From contig JABABO010000168.1 of NCBI GenBank assembly GCA_014238195.1, positions 1 through 13,516 on the forward strand: a stretch of 13,516 nt of DNA. Reading direction: 5' to 3'. Shown one piece after another: positions 6,790-13,516 of this stretch. The stretch comes from Kordiimonadaceae bacterium. Its GTDB lineage: Bacteria > Pseudomonadota > Alphaproteobacteria > Sphingomonadales > Kordiimonadaceae. The translations under genes were made by a program, and so were the position numbers. Positions within the stretch are counted from its first letter, which is position 1; each line of letters opens with the position of its first letter. Below the pieces are notes generated by a model. The model made no database searches. It saw nothing but the letters and a program-made list of their open reading frames with translations, and was not told the DNA's origin.

Positions 6790-7131
6790 ATGAGCGAAAA
6801 AACAGATATGGACATGCTACGCTTATGGCGCAAAGTTACCCTTGATGTTGTTCGTATGGGAAATAAAGATTTAACCCTGCGCCAGATGTCTGTGCTGTTG
6901 ATCGTTTATATGGACACGGACGCGGACCACACAGTACGCGGCCTTGCTAGCACACTTGGTGTTGCTAAACCTGTTATTACGAGGGCGCTCGATAGTTTAG
7001 GGCGCATGGGCTTGACAAAACGCAAGCGCGACGAACGCGATAAACGCAGTGTTCTTGTGCAACGCACTGTTACAGGTTCGGTTTATTTAAGCGAGCTTTC
7101 TGACACAATCACAAATGCCAGCACAAAATAG
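6790..7131 (+). CDS. MarR-family winged-helix transcriptional regulator (short)
   Basis: A 113-residue protein with a MarR-like DNA-binding core: LTLRQMSVLLIVY at 28-40, helix-turn-helix TVRGLASTLGVAKPVITRAL at 48-67, then the basic wing KRKRDERDKRSVLV at 77-90. MarR proteins usually run 135-160 residues as dimers whose N- and C-terminal helices form the interface; both ends are short here, so dimerisation may be reduced or organised differently. The start is uncertain: ATG at 6790 begins MSEKTDMDM, while ATG at 6757 would add 11 residues; neither has a well-placed Shine-Dalgarno. It lies between the aminopeptidase and C40 peptidase genes on the same strand and may regulate them or itself. 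The ligand is unknown. Confidence 0.82.
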   Translation: MSEKTDMDMLRLWRKVTLDVVRMGNKDLTLRQMSVLLIVYMDTDADHTVRGLASTLGVAKPVITRALDSLGRMGLTKRKRDERDKRSVLVQRTVTGSVYLSELSDTITNASTK

Positions 7132-7202
7132 CTCCTAGAGCCTTTCTTTATTGAAGTATTTACTTGCTGGCATCACTCCCCACTGCCTGATATATTCAAG
7201 CC

Positions 7203-8057
7203 ATGACATCCTTTGAATTACAAGATTGGTATCAGTCCCAGTTGATTGACCCGTTAAACGCTGTGACACATGATCCGCGTTTAAAATCCACGTCGCAGAT
7301 TACACACACGCTGAATGAATCAGTTGTGAATGTTTACGCGGCACCAGATGCAAGCGGACAAACAATTACGCAAATCCTGTATGGTGAACCTTTAGCATTA
7401 GTTTCTGATGCGGCTGATTTTCATGAAATCATCAGCCTTGTTGATGGGTATCATGGTTATATCGAAGCAGGAAGCCTGCAAACAGCAAGCGCCCCACCCA
7501 CCCATACGCTCACAGTTCCCAGCGCTCATATATATAGTGCACCCAATATAAAGTCCCCACCTTTGCAGGCTTTATATTTAGGGAGTTTATTGCAGCTTTC
7601 TTCTGGAAATTCTGATCAATTTTACACCGTTAATAGCGGCGGATATATTTATAAAAAGCATGTTCGCAGCATCCAAAAGCCCGCACAAGACCATGCTGAT
7701 ACAGCGTTAGGGTTTTTAGACGCGTCATATTTGTGGGGCGGACGCACTGCCGCTGGGATTGATTGTAGTGGCCTGATCCAAATTGCCCTAGGGGCTTGCG
7801 GCATCCGCGGCCACCGCGATACTGACCTGCAATGGAACAGCTTAGGTAATCAGGTTAGCGAACCCCGTTACGGTGACTTTGCTTTCTTTCCAGGCCATGT
7901 TGGCATTATGCTGGATGAAGAAATGCTTCTCCACGCTAACGCCACACATATGGCCGTTAGCATTGACCCACTTGCGGACGTTATAAACTGGGTCAAATCA
8001 GAACTAGACAGCAAAGCGATTAACAAAAAAGCTTTTACGGGTTACCGCCGTTTATAG
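7203..8057 (+). CDS. NlpC/P60 (C40) peptidase with two SH3-like domains
   Basis: A 284-residue cysteine peptidase of the type that cleaves gamma-D-glutamyl-diaminopimelate bonds in murein peptides. Two SH3-like segments occupy about residues 38-92 (VVNVYAAPDASGQTITQILYGE) and 102-155 (IYSAPNIKSPP...GGYIYKKHV). The C-terminal catalytic domain starts near 165 with YLWGGRTAAGIDCSGLIQ (Cys188), then GDFAFFPGHVGIML (His232) and LLHANATHM (His244 as third residue). No signal peptide or membrane segment is seen at the start (MTSFELQDWYQ), so a cytoplasmic role in recycling imported murein peptides is plausible, as for YkfC-like enzymes. It follows the MarR gene by 71 bp on the same strand. The start codon lacks a strong ribosome binding site. 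Confidence 0.93.
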   Translation: MTSFELQDWYQSQLIDPLNAVTHDPRLKSTSQITHTLNESVVNVYAAPDASGQTITQILYGEPLALVSDAADFHEIISLVDGYHGYIEAGSLQTASAPPTHTLTVPSAHIYSAPNIKSPPLQALYLGSLLQLSSGNSDQFYTVNSGGYIYKKHVRSIQKPAQDHADTALGFLDASYLWGGRTAAGIDCSGLIQIALGACGIRGHRDTDLQWNSLGNQVSEPRYGDFAFFPGHVGIMLDEEMLLHANATHMAVSIDPLADVINWVKSELDSKAINKKAFTGYRRL

Positions 8058-8177
8058 ATTTTCATAGTCATAAACCAACATTACCGAACATCAATAGAAA
8101 TGCGGGAACTCTTTTCTTTCATTTTGCACTTTGTTGGCTTAAGTTGGCGAGACTTTTTATTGACTTTATTCATATTC

Positions 8178-8181
8178 GGAG
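8178..8181 (+). promoter_or_regulatory. Ribosome binding site deciding the SapC start
   Basis: GGAG lies 8 nt ahead of the ATG at 8190. It supports this internal start over the in-frame ATG at 8100, which would add a 30-residue hydrophobic leader. Confidence 0.6.
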
Positions 8182-8189
8182 CTCATTCC

Positions 8190-8906
8190 ATGGCAAAAAT
8201 CATTCCCGTTAATCCTGAACAGCACAAAGGTTTGAAAATCAAGACCTCTGACTTATCGCTTTTTAAGGGTGAACATATTGTTCCTATATCTGTTTTTGAA
8301 GCGGCTCAAGCTGGGGCAGAAATGCCAGTGATTTTTATTAAAAGCGCTGATACGGGCCAGTTTTTATTCGTGGCAATGCTAGCCCTTGATGCGGGTGAAA
8401 ATTTATTTATCAATGAAGATAATCGCTGGACTGGGATTTATGTACCGACGGCGATTGCAAGCTATCCTTTTCGGCTTGTTCAACTTCCTAATAATGACGG
8501 GCAATTATCCTTGGCAATTGATGAAGAAAGCTCTGCTATATCAAAAACTGAAGGGCGAGACCTTTTCGATGAAAACGGCAAACAAACCGAATATGTAGAT
8601 AAAATATTAGATCATCTCGGTCGCCACCATGAAATGATGCAGTTAACCCCAAATATCATTCAGGAACTGGTTAATGCAGACCTGCTGATGCAACAAACAA
8701 TTAATATGGAATTTGCGGGTCAGCAAAGGGCTTTAGACGGTATTTACATCGTTGATGAAAAAAAACTAGCTGGCCTTTCCGACGAGGCCTTTCTTGAATT
8801 GCGGCGCAAAAATATCTTGCCCATGATCTATGCGCACCTTGGCTCGCTCACTCATATTCGCAGTTTAGCCAAGGCAAAAAGTAACAAAGCTTCTGACCCT
8901 TCATGA
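8190..8906 (+). CDS. SapC-family protein
   Basis: A 238-residue protein matching the SapC family, named after a Campylobacter S-layer-associated gene but of unknown biochemical role. The family pattern is visible: HIVPISVFEAAQAGAEMPVIF at 29-49, RWTGIYVPTAIASYPF at 79-94, and the C-terminal GIYIVDEKKLAGLSDEAF at 174-191 followed by MIYAHLGSL at 202-210. No signal peptide is present with the chosen start. In Caulobacterales, Xanthomonadales and Alteromonadales such genes sit beside TonB-dependent receptors and tryptophan-halogenase-like genes in carbohydrate loci, and the same order is seen here. Its stop overlaps the next start by 4 bp (ATGA), indicating translational coupling with the first halogenase homologue. 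An upstream ATG at 8100 would add a hydrophobic segment. Confidence 0.88.
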   Translation: MAKIIPVNPEQHKGLKIKTSDLSLFKGEHIVPISVFEAAQAGAEMPVIFIKSADTGQFLFVAMLALDAGENLFINEDNRWTGIYVPTAIASYPFRLVQLPNNDGQLSLAIDEESSAISKTEGRDLFDENGKQTEYVDKILDHLGRHHEMMQLTPNIIQELVNADLLMQQTINMEFAGQQRALDGIYIVDEKKLAGLSDEAFLELRRKNILPMIYAHLGSLTHIRSLAKAKSNKASDPS

Positions 8907-10477
8907 AACAAAAAACGGGGCAGAATGAAATAACAAAAGTTGTCATTATCGGCGGTGGTACGGCAGGTTGGTTAACCGCATGTCACCTTGGTAAAAAGCT
9001 AGTGTCAGATCATAGTCCCGTTCAAGTTTTATTGATTGAATCGCCGAACATTCCAACGATTGGTGTGGGTGAAGGCACAGTCCCTGCTTTTCGCAATAGT
9101 CTAAAATATCTTGGGATCAGCGAAAGTGACTTTATCAAGACCTGTGATGTTACTTTAAAACAAAGTGTGAAGTTCATCAATTGGGTATACGGCGATGATC
9201 ATTATCATCATATTTTTGACTATCCTGCACGGCCTGACCACACACGACCAGACATTGATTTAACGCCTTATTATTTGCTGGGGCACGCTGGCGATATTCC
9301 CTATGTTGATGCTGTGTCGGTACAGGGGCAGATTATTGATAAAGGCCGTGCCCCAAAAACAATTAGCGACACGGAATATAATGGTAAAGCGAGTTATGCT
9401 TACCACCTAGACGCTGCGAAATTTGCCGCCTTTTTAACCCGTCATGCCACACAAAAACTGGGCGTAAAGCATATACTGGCCGAAGTACAAGACATTCATC
9501 TGGATAGCGCAGGCTATATCACTGGGGTTAAAACCGATAAAATAGGCAACATTGACGGCGATTTTTTTATTGATTGCACGGGTTTTCAGTCACGCATTCT
9601 TGGTCAAAAACTGGGGGTGCCATTTATCAATAAAAACGACGTTCTATTTGTCGACACGGCGCTGGCAATGCAGGCACCCTATGGCAATAATAAAGCTGTG
9701 CCATCATCCACACTCGCCACGGCAAAAGATGCTGGCTGGATATGGGATATTGGCTTAATGGAACGCCGCGGCACAGGGTATGTGTTTTCATCGCGTTATA
9801 CAGATGATATCACCCCAGAGGCAACACTCCGGGATTATCTACGCCCATCCATTGGTGATCAAGTGGATGATATCGCGTGCCGCCGTATTCCCATGCAGGT
9901 GGGTTACCGTGAAAAATTTTGGGTTAAAAACTGTGCCGCCATTGGCTTAAGTCAAGGGTTCGTAGAACCACTAGAAGCCACAGGTATTCTGGTGTTTGAT
10001 GCCACAGCGCGGATGCTGGCAGAACAGTTTCCTGCCACACTGAACGCCGTTCCTGCACTGGCTAAACAATTTAACAAGCGTGTACAAGCGACTTGGGACA
10101 GCGTCATTGATTTTATCAAACTACATTACTGTATATCTCGGCGCGACGACACAGATTTTTGGCGCGATAACCAAAAGCCAGAAACAATCACTGATAGCTT
10201 GCGCGACAAGCTTGAAATATGGAAATACCAGCCACCCAGCCCTTATGATTTCACAAGCAAGCTTGATATTTTCAGCATAGAAAACTATCAATATGTTTTA
10301 TATGGTATGCAGTTTAAAACCAATATGCAGGCGCTTCAAAATCGCTACCCTGAAAATGAGCTTGCTAAACAGCAATTTATAACGATTCAAAAAGTAGCAG
10401 AACAAGTCAGTGATGGCCTTCCAATGCACCGTGACTTGATCAAAAAAGTACAGCAATATGGGTTTCAAAAAATATAA
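8903..10477 (+). CDS. Flavin-dependent tryptophan-halogenase-like protein 1
   Basis: A 524-residue homologue of PrnA/RebH halogenases, which use FADH2, oxygen and halide to make hypohalous acid that reacts through an active-site lysine. Landmarks: FAD-binding VVIIGGGTAGWLTA at 13-26, GVGEGTVPAF at 54-63, SVKFINW at 88-94 whose K90 aligns with PrnA Lys79, GWIWDIGL at 278-285 (the WxWxIP motif without its proline), and EPLEATG at 355-361, where E358 aligns with PrnA Glu346 while the following Ser is Ala. The chloride-site Thr-Gly is kept. The essential lysine and glutamate are thus present and halogenation is chemically possible, but no substrate can be named. The gene is coupled to SapC and 36 bp ahead of a second homologue. 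No flavin reductase gene is visible in the window. Confidence 0.9.
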   Translation: MKQKTGQNEITKVVIIGGGTAGWLTACHLGKKLVSDHSPVQVLLIESPNIPTIGVGEGTVPAFRNSLKYLGISESDFIKTCDVTLKQSVKFINWVYGDDHYHHIFDYPARPDHTRPDIDLTPYYLLGHAGDIPYVDAVSVQGQIIDKGRAPKTISDTEYNGKASYAYHLDAAKFAAFLTRHATQKLGVKHILAEVQDIHLDSAGYITGVKTDKIGNIDGDFFIDCTGFQSRILGQKLGVPFINKNDVLFVDTALAMQAPYGNNKAVPSSTLATAKDAGWIWDIGLMERRGTGYVFSSRYTDDITPEATLRDYLRPSIGDQVDDIACRRIPMQVGYREKFWVKNCAAIGLSQGFVEPLEATGILVFDATARMLAEQFPATLNAVPALAKQFNKRVQATWDSVIDFIKLHYCISRRDDTDFWRDNQKPETITDSLRDKLEIWKYQPPSPYDFTSKLDIFSIENYQYVLYGMQFKTNMQALQNRYPENELAKQQFITIQKVAEQVSDGLPMHRDLIKKVQQYGFQKI

Positions 10478-10513
10478 GCCCATAAAAATTGAACGGCATG
10501 ACAGGCACATATT

Positions 10514-12034
10514 ATGTCCCAAGATACGAAGATAAAAAAGTTAGTGGTTGTTGGTGGTGGTTCTGCTGGTTGGATGACAGCCTTATATTTGAACACGCTG
10601 TATAATCATGCGGATAAAAATTTCGATATTACAGTGATAGAAAGTCCTGATATCGGTGTGATCGGTGTGGGGGAAGCCACCGTGCACAGTATCCGTTTTT
10701 TCTTTCAAGCCATGGGCCTAGATGAACATGAATTACTGCGCGAAACCAATGCCAGTTTAAAAACAGGCATTATGTTTCAAGGTTGGATGCAGCCGAACAG
10801 TGACGGTAGCTTGCACAAATATTTTCACCCTTTTGAGAGCCAACTATCAGGTAGTGTGCTTGATATTTCCAGCTTGTGGATGATGTCAGATAAACCCCAT
10901 CACGGGCGTTATGATGAAAGCGTCTGCTTATCAACGCCCTTAGCCAAAGCTGGCCATAGCCCAAAGTCTAACACTAGCCGTCAATATGAAGGTCTTGTGC
11001 CTTATGGGTATCATATTGATGCTGTGTTGCTTGGTCGATTTTTACGCCGCAAAGCTATTGAAGCTGGCGTGACACACGTGCAAGCGACAGTGGATAAAGT
11101 CGATATTGAGGGCGATAATATAACCGCCCTACACGCAGGGGGTAACATTTACTCAGGCGATTATTATCTCGATTGCACTGGCTTTCGTGGCCTTTTGATC
11201 AATAAACTTAAACAAGATAACTGGCAATCGTTTAAGGGAGCTTTGCCGTGCACTAAAGCCGTTGCAATACAAAGGAAAATGCCTGTGGGGGTTAGTCCGC
11301 GTTCTTATACTGTAGCGACAGCCCTTAGCAATGGTTGGGCGTGGCAAATAGACTTGGTGAACAGACAAGGCACAGGCTATGTGTATGACGGCGACCGCAT
11401 AAGCAGCGATGAAGCAGAACAAGAATTACGCACATTTTTGGGGTTTGATAGTGATGTTATAAAATGCGTTCACTTGGATATGAAGGTTGGTTGCTTGAAA
11501 GAATTTTGGGTTGGCAACTGTATTGCTATTGGCTTGTCTGGTGGTTTTATTGAACCCTTGGAATCAACAGGTTTGCACTTGATTAACTTAAGCGCTGGAT
11601 TACTGGCGACTCACCTTGATAAAACCCACATATCGCAGTGCGTCCGTGATAGCTTTAACCGCCTGATGAATGGTTTTTATCAAGACTTAAAACAGTTTAT
11701 CGTTTTGCATTACTGTTTAACCAACCGCACTGATACGGATTTTTGGCGCAGTGCCCCAGCGACGGTAAATGAAACGCCTTGGCTTAAGGACCAGCTAAAA
11801 GTTTGGCAGCATAAAGTTTGTGAATATCAAGATTTAGCGGGCAGCTTTTCTACGGTTTTCAGCGATGAGAATTATCGCTATATTCTGTATGGGATGCAGC
11901 ATTATCCCAAACTTGATCTAACGGTTAATCCTGCGATAACTAACGGTGTTTTTGACCGTGTTCAAGCCCACGCTGAAAAAATACTCAATGCGTCCAAACC
12001 GCATGCGGATTATCTAAAACAAATCAATCTTTAA
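10514..12034 (+). CDS. Flavin-dependent tryptophan-halogenase-like protein 2, catalytic Lys replaced by Met
   Basis: A 506-residue paralogue of the preceding gene. FAD-binding motif LVVVGGGSAGWMTA at 10-23, GVGEATVHSIR at 51-61, GWAWQIDL at 274-281 and EPLESTG at 347-353 are kept; E350, S351, T352 and G353 match the PrnA glutamate and halide-site residues. However, the segment LKTGIMFQGW aligns with LKQSVKFINW of the neighbour, so Met87 stands where the catalytic lysine (PrnA Lys79) should be. Lys83 is present four residues earlier, but its counterpart also exists in the first protein, so it is not a shifted replacement. The protein may bind FAD without halogenating, or do different flavin chemistry such as hydroxylation. 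Both paralogues end with similar segments (ENYQYVLYGMQ and ENYRYILYGMQ). The ribosome binding site is weak (AGG at 10503-10505). Confidence 0.88.
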   Translation: MSQDTKIKKLVVVGGGSAGWMTALYLNTLYNHADKNFDITVIESPDIGVIGVGEATVHSIRFFFQAMGLDEHELLRETNASLKTGIMFQGWMQPNSDGSLHKYFHPFESQLSGSVLDISSLWMMSDKPHHGRYDESVCLSTPLAKAGHSPKSNTSRQYEGLVPYGYHIDAVLLGRFLRRKAIEAGVTHVQATVDKVDIEGDNITALHAGGNIYSGDYYLDCTGFRGLLINKLKQDNWQSFKGALPCTKAVAIQRKMPVGVSPRSYTVATALSNGWAWQIDLVNRQGTGYVYDGDRISSDEAEQELRTFLGFDSDVIKCVHLDMKVGCLKEFWVGNCIAIGLSGGFIEPLESTGLHLINLSAGLLATHLDKTHISQCVRDSFNRLMNGFYQDLKQFIVLHYCLTNRTDTDFWRSAPATVNETPWLKDQLKVWQHKVCEYQDLAGSFSTVFSDENYRYILYGMQHYPKLDLTVNPAITNGVFDRVQAHAEKILNASKPHADYLKQINL

Positions 12035-12050
12035 GGACGGAATACTTGCC

Positions 12051-13516
12051 ATGATCCATAAATCAATTCTTATTCTAGCAGGTGCGATATTGAGTGTCGC
12101 AGCATGTGATCAAGCGAACCAGCAATCGAACCTAAATGAAATTTTAGTCGCTGATGATGTGTCGATTATACCCTTGCCACAGACACTAGAGGCTAACACT
12201 GAGAAAGCCTTTAAAGTCACACCAAAGTGGGCCGTTACGGGACATGCAAAAACCAGCGCTGCCTTTCATGACTTGATGGTGCGGACCAGTGATATTCATT
12301 TTGAAGGCAGCGTTGATAAAAGCATCACATTTACGATTGATCCCACATTACAAGGGGCTGAAAGCTATATATTGGAAGCGGGTAGCGATGGTATTCGGAT
12401 ATCTGCACCCGATGATGCTGGATTATTTTACGGGGCTGTAAGCCTGTGGCAGCTTTTGGTGCCTGCAATGCAAGACGGTGCAGCGATAATACCCACCGTT
12501 AATATCATCGATAAACCCCGTTTTGGCTGGCGCGGCCTGATGCTGGATGAAGGGCGACATTTTCAGGGGCTAGACTTTGTTAAAAAATTTATCGATTGGA
12601 TGAGCTTGCATAAATTCAATGTTTTTCAGTGGCATTTAGTGGATGATCAAGGCTGGCGGATAGAAATTAAACAATATCCAGACTTAACCGCCTTTGGTGC
12701 TTGGCGTGTGCCAGCAGGTGACGGACCGAAAAAGGATATTGACCCAAAAACAGGCGAACCCCGTAAAATTGGTGGCTTTTATACTCAAGCAGAAATCCGT
12801 GAAGTCGTTGCCTATGCCAAAGCGCGTCATATTACTGTAGTGCCAGAGATCGGCTTGCCAGGCCACGCCCAAGCAGCCATCGCCAGTTACCCACATCTCG
12901 GTGTAAACACTTCGTCCATGCCAGTGACCGCCGACTGGGGTATTTTTGAGTATACCTATAACCTAGAACCCGAAACCTTTACGGTGCTTGAAAATATTTT
13001 GTTGGAAGTCATGGACTTGTTTCCCAGCGAATATATTCATTTGGGCGGCGATGAAGTTCAAAAAAAGCAGTGGCAAGCAGACACACGCACGCGCGTGCGT
13101 ATGCAAGAACTGGGTATCAAGACGGTTGAAGGCATACAGCCTTATTTCACCCGCCATTTTGATGCGTTTCTGGCAAGCCACGGGCGTAAGATGATCGGTT
13201 GGGACGAAATATTAGAAGGCGGTAAAATCAACACGACAGCAACCGTCATGTCTTGGCGCGGTGAAAAAGGCGGGATTGATGCAGCCCATAAAGGCCACAG
13301 CGTGGTCATGAGCCCTTGGCCCGTAATGTACATGGATATGCATCAATCCGTTAGCGGGCGTGAACCAACGGGCCGCCCTGCGCGCTCCTCGCTGGGGCTG
13401 TTAAAAAACGTGTATGAGTATGAGCCTGTACCCAAAGCGCTCCAGGAAAAAGGCCATGAGCTTATTTTGGGGGCGCAAGCCAACATATGGACCGAACATA
13501 TGCGCAGCAATGATCA
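12051..13516 (+). CDS. Beta-N-acetylhexosaminidase, GH20 lipoprotein (C-terminus cut by window)
   Basis: An exo-acting glycosidase that releases terminal GlcNAc/GalNAc by substrate-assisted catalysis; 488 codons are visible with no stop. It starts MIHKSILILAGAILSVAAC, a lipoprotein signal with lipobox VAAC, so Cys19 should be lipidated. A GH20b-like N-terminal domain spans about 35-155. The catalytic barrel begins at PRFGWRGLMLDEGRHF (156-171), followed by FQWHLVDDQGWRIEI (192-206), PEIGLPGHAQA (265-275), the catalytic Asp-Glu pair D334-E335 in HLGGDEV, MSWRGEKGG (400-408), MSPWPVMYMD (420-429) and GAQANIWTE (474-482). AAGGACGG overlaps the previous stop and lies 10 nt before the ATG; the gap to the halogenase homologue is 16 bp, so the gene belongs to the same operon. 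Likely substrates are chitooligosaccharides or muropeptide sugars. Cellular side (periplasmic or outer-surface) is not settled. Confidence 0.95.
   Translation, partial: MIHKSILILAGAILSVAACDQANQQSNLNEILVADDVSIIPLPQTLEANTEKAFKVTPKWAVTGHAKTSAAFHDLMVRTSDIHFEGSVDKSITFTIDPTLQGAESYILEAGSDGIRISAPDDAGLFYGAVSLWQLLVPAMQDGAAIIPTVNIIDKPRFGWRGLMLDEGRHFQGLDFVKKFIDWMSLHKFNVFQWHLVDDQGWRIEIKQYPDLTAFGAWRVPAGDGPKKDIDPKTGEPRKIGGFYTQAEIREVVAYAKARHITVVPEIGLPGHAQAAIASYPHLGVNTSSMPVTADWGIFEYTYNLEPETFTVLENILLEVMDLFPSEYIHLGGDEVQKKQWQADTRTRVRMQELGIKTVEGIQPYFTRHFDAFLASHGRKMIGWDEILEGGKINTTATVMSWRGEKGGIDAAHKGHSVVMSPWPVMYMDMHQSVSGREPTGRPARSSLGLLKNVYEYEPVPKALQEKGHELILGAQANIWTEHMRSND

Noticed and set aside
7128..7150. Possible terminator after the MarR gene (GCTC-CTA-GAGC then T-rich)
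   Set aside because: The stem is only 4 bp and the T-run is interrupted; too weak to call.
8134..8165. Promoter-like TTGGCT or TTGACT ahead of SapC
   Set aside because: No acceptable -10 box lies at 16-18 bp from either hexamer before the start codon.
12963..13194. ORFs on both strands around 13080 sharing a THARACVC segment
   Set aside because: They are shadows of the GH20 gene created by the local palindrome; the GH20 frame carries the catalytic motifs.

Overview
The window looks like chromosomal DNA of a free-living, probably marine alphaproteobacterium of moderate GC. That placement is an inference from three things: the mix of housekeeping genes, an alphaproteobacterial-type PAS protein fragment at the left edge, and a SapC / tryptophan-halogenase-like / GH20 cluster, an arrangement known from TonB-receptor-linked carbohydrate loci in Caulobacterales, Alteromonadales and Xanthomonadales. 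No rRNA, tRNA, CRISPR array, transposase or phage gene was seen.

Left part (1-3320). A minus-strand gene fragment (probable PAS-domain protein) runs off the left edge. A gene-poor stretch of about 630 bp follows, holding the first of three copies of a 106-bp palindromic repeat. Next come a long-chain acyl-CoA synthetase (+) and a small alkyltransferase-like DNA-repair protein (-). The repair gene is bracketed by repeat copies 2 and 3. All three copies have the same length and orientation and end in TATAGC...GCTATA, which suggests a MITE-like non-autonomous element.

Middle part (3321-8057). A single-chain iron-sulfur L-serine dehydratase (-) is divergent from a plus-strand run: a [2Fe-2S] ferredoxin with an unusually cysteine-packed cluster loop, an M17 leucyl aminopeptidase, a short MarR-type regulator and a cytoplasmic-looking SH3/NlpC-P60 peptidase. 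The aminopeptidase and the C40 peptidase would fit peptide or cell-wall-peptide turnover. Serine dehydratase and acyl-CoA synthetase are general carbon metabolism.

Right part (8190-13516). A tight four-gene plus-strand unit: a SapC-family protein, two consecutive flavin-dependent tryptophan-halogenase-like proteins, and a lipoprotein GH20 beta-N-acetylhexosaminidase cut by the window edge. SapC and the first halogenase overlap by 4 bp (ATGA), and the later gaps are 36 and 16 bp. The GH20 enzyme would release N-acetylglucosamine or related sugars from chitin or peptidoglycan oligomers. The role of SapC and the halogenase homologues in such loci is not established. The two halogenases have diverged at active-site positions: the second has Met where the catalytic Lys of PrnA aligns. 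This operon is the most promising part of the window for undescribed biology.
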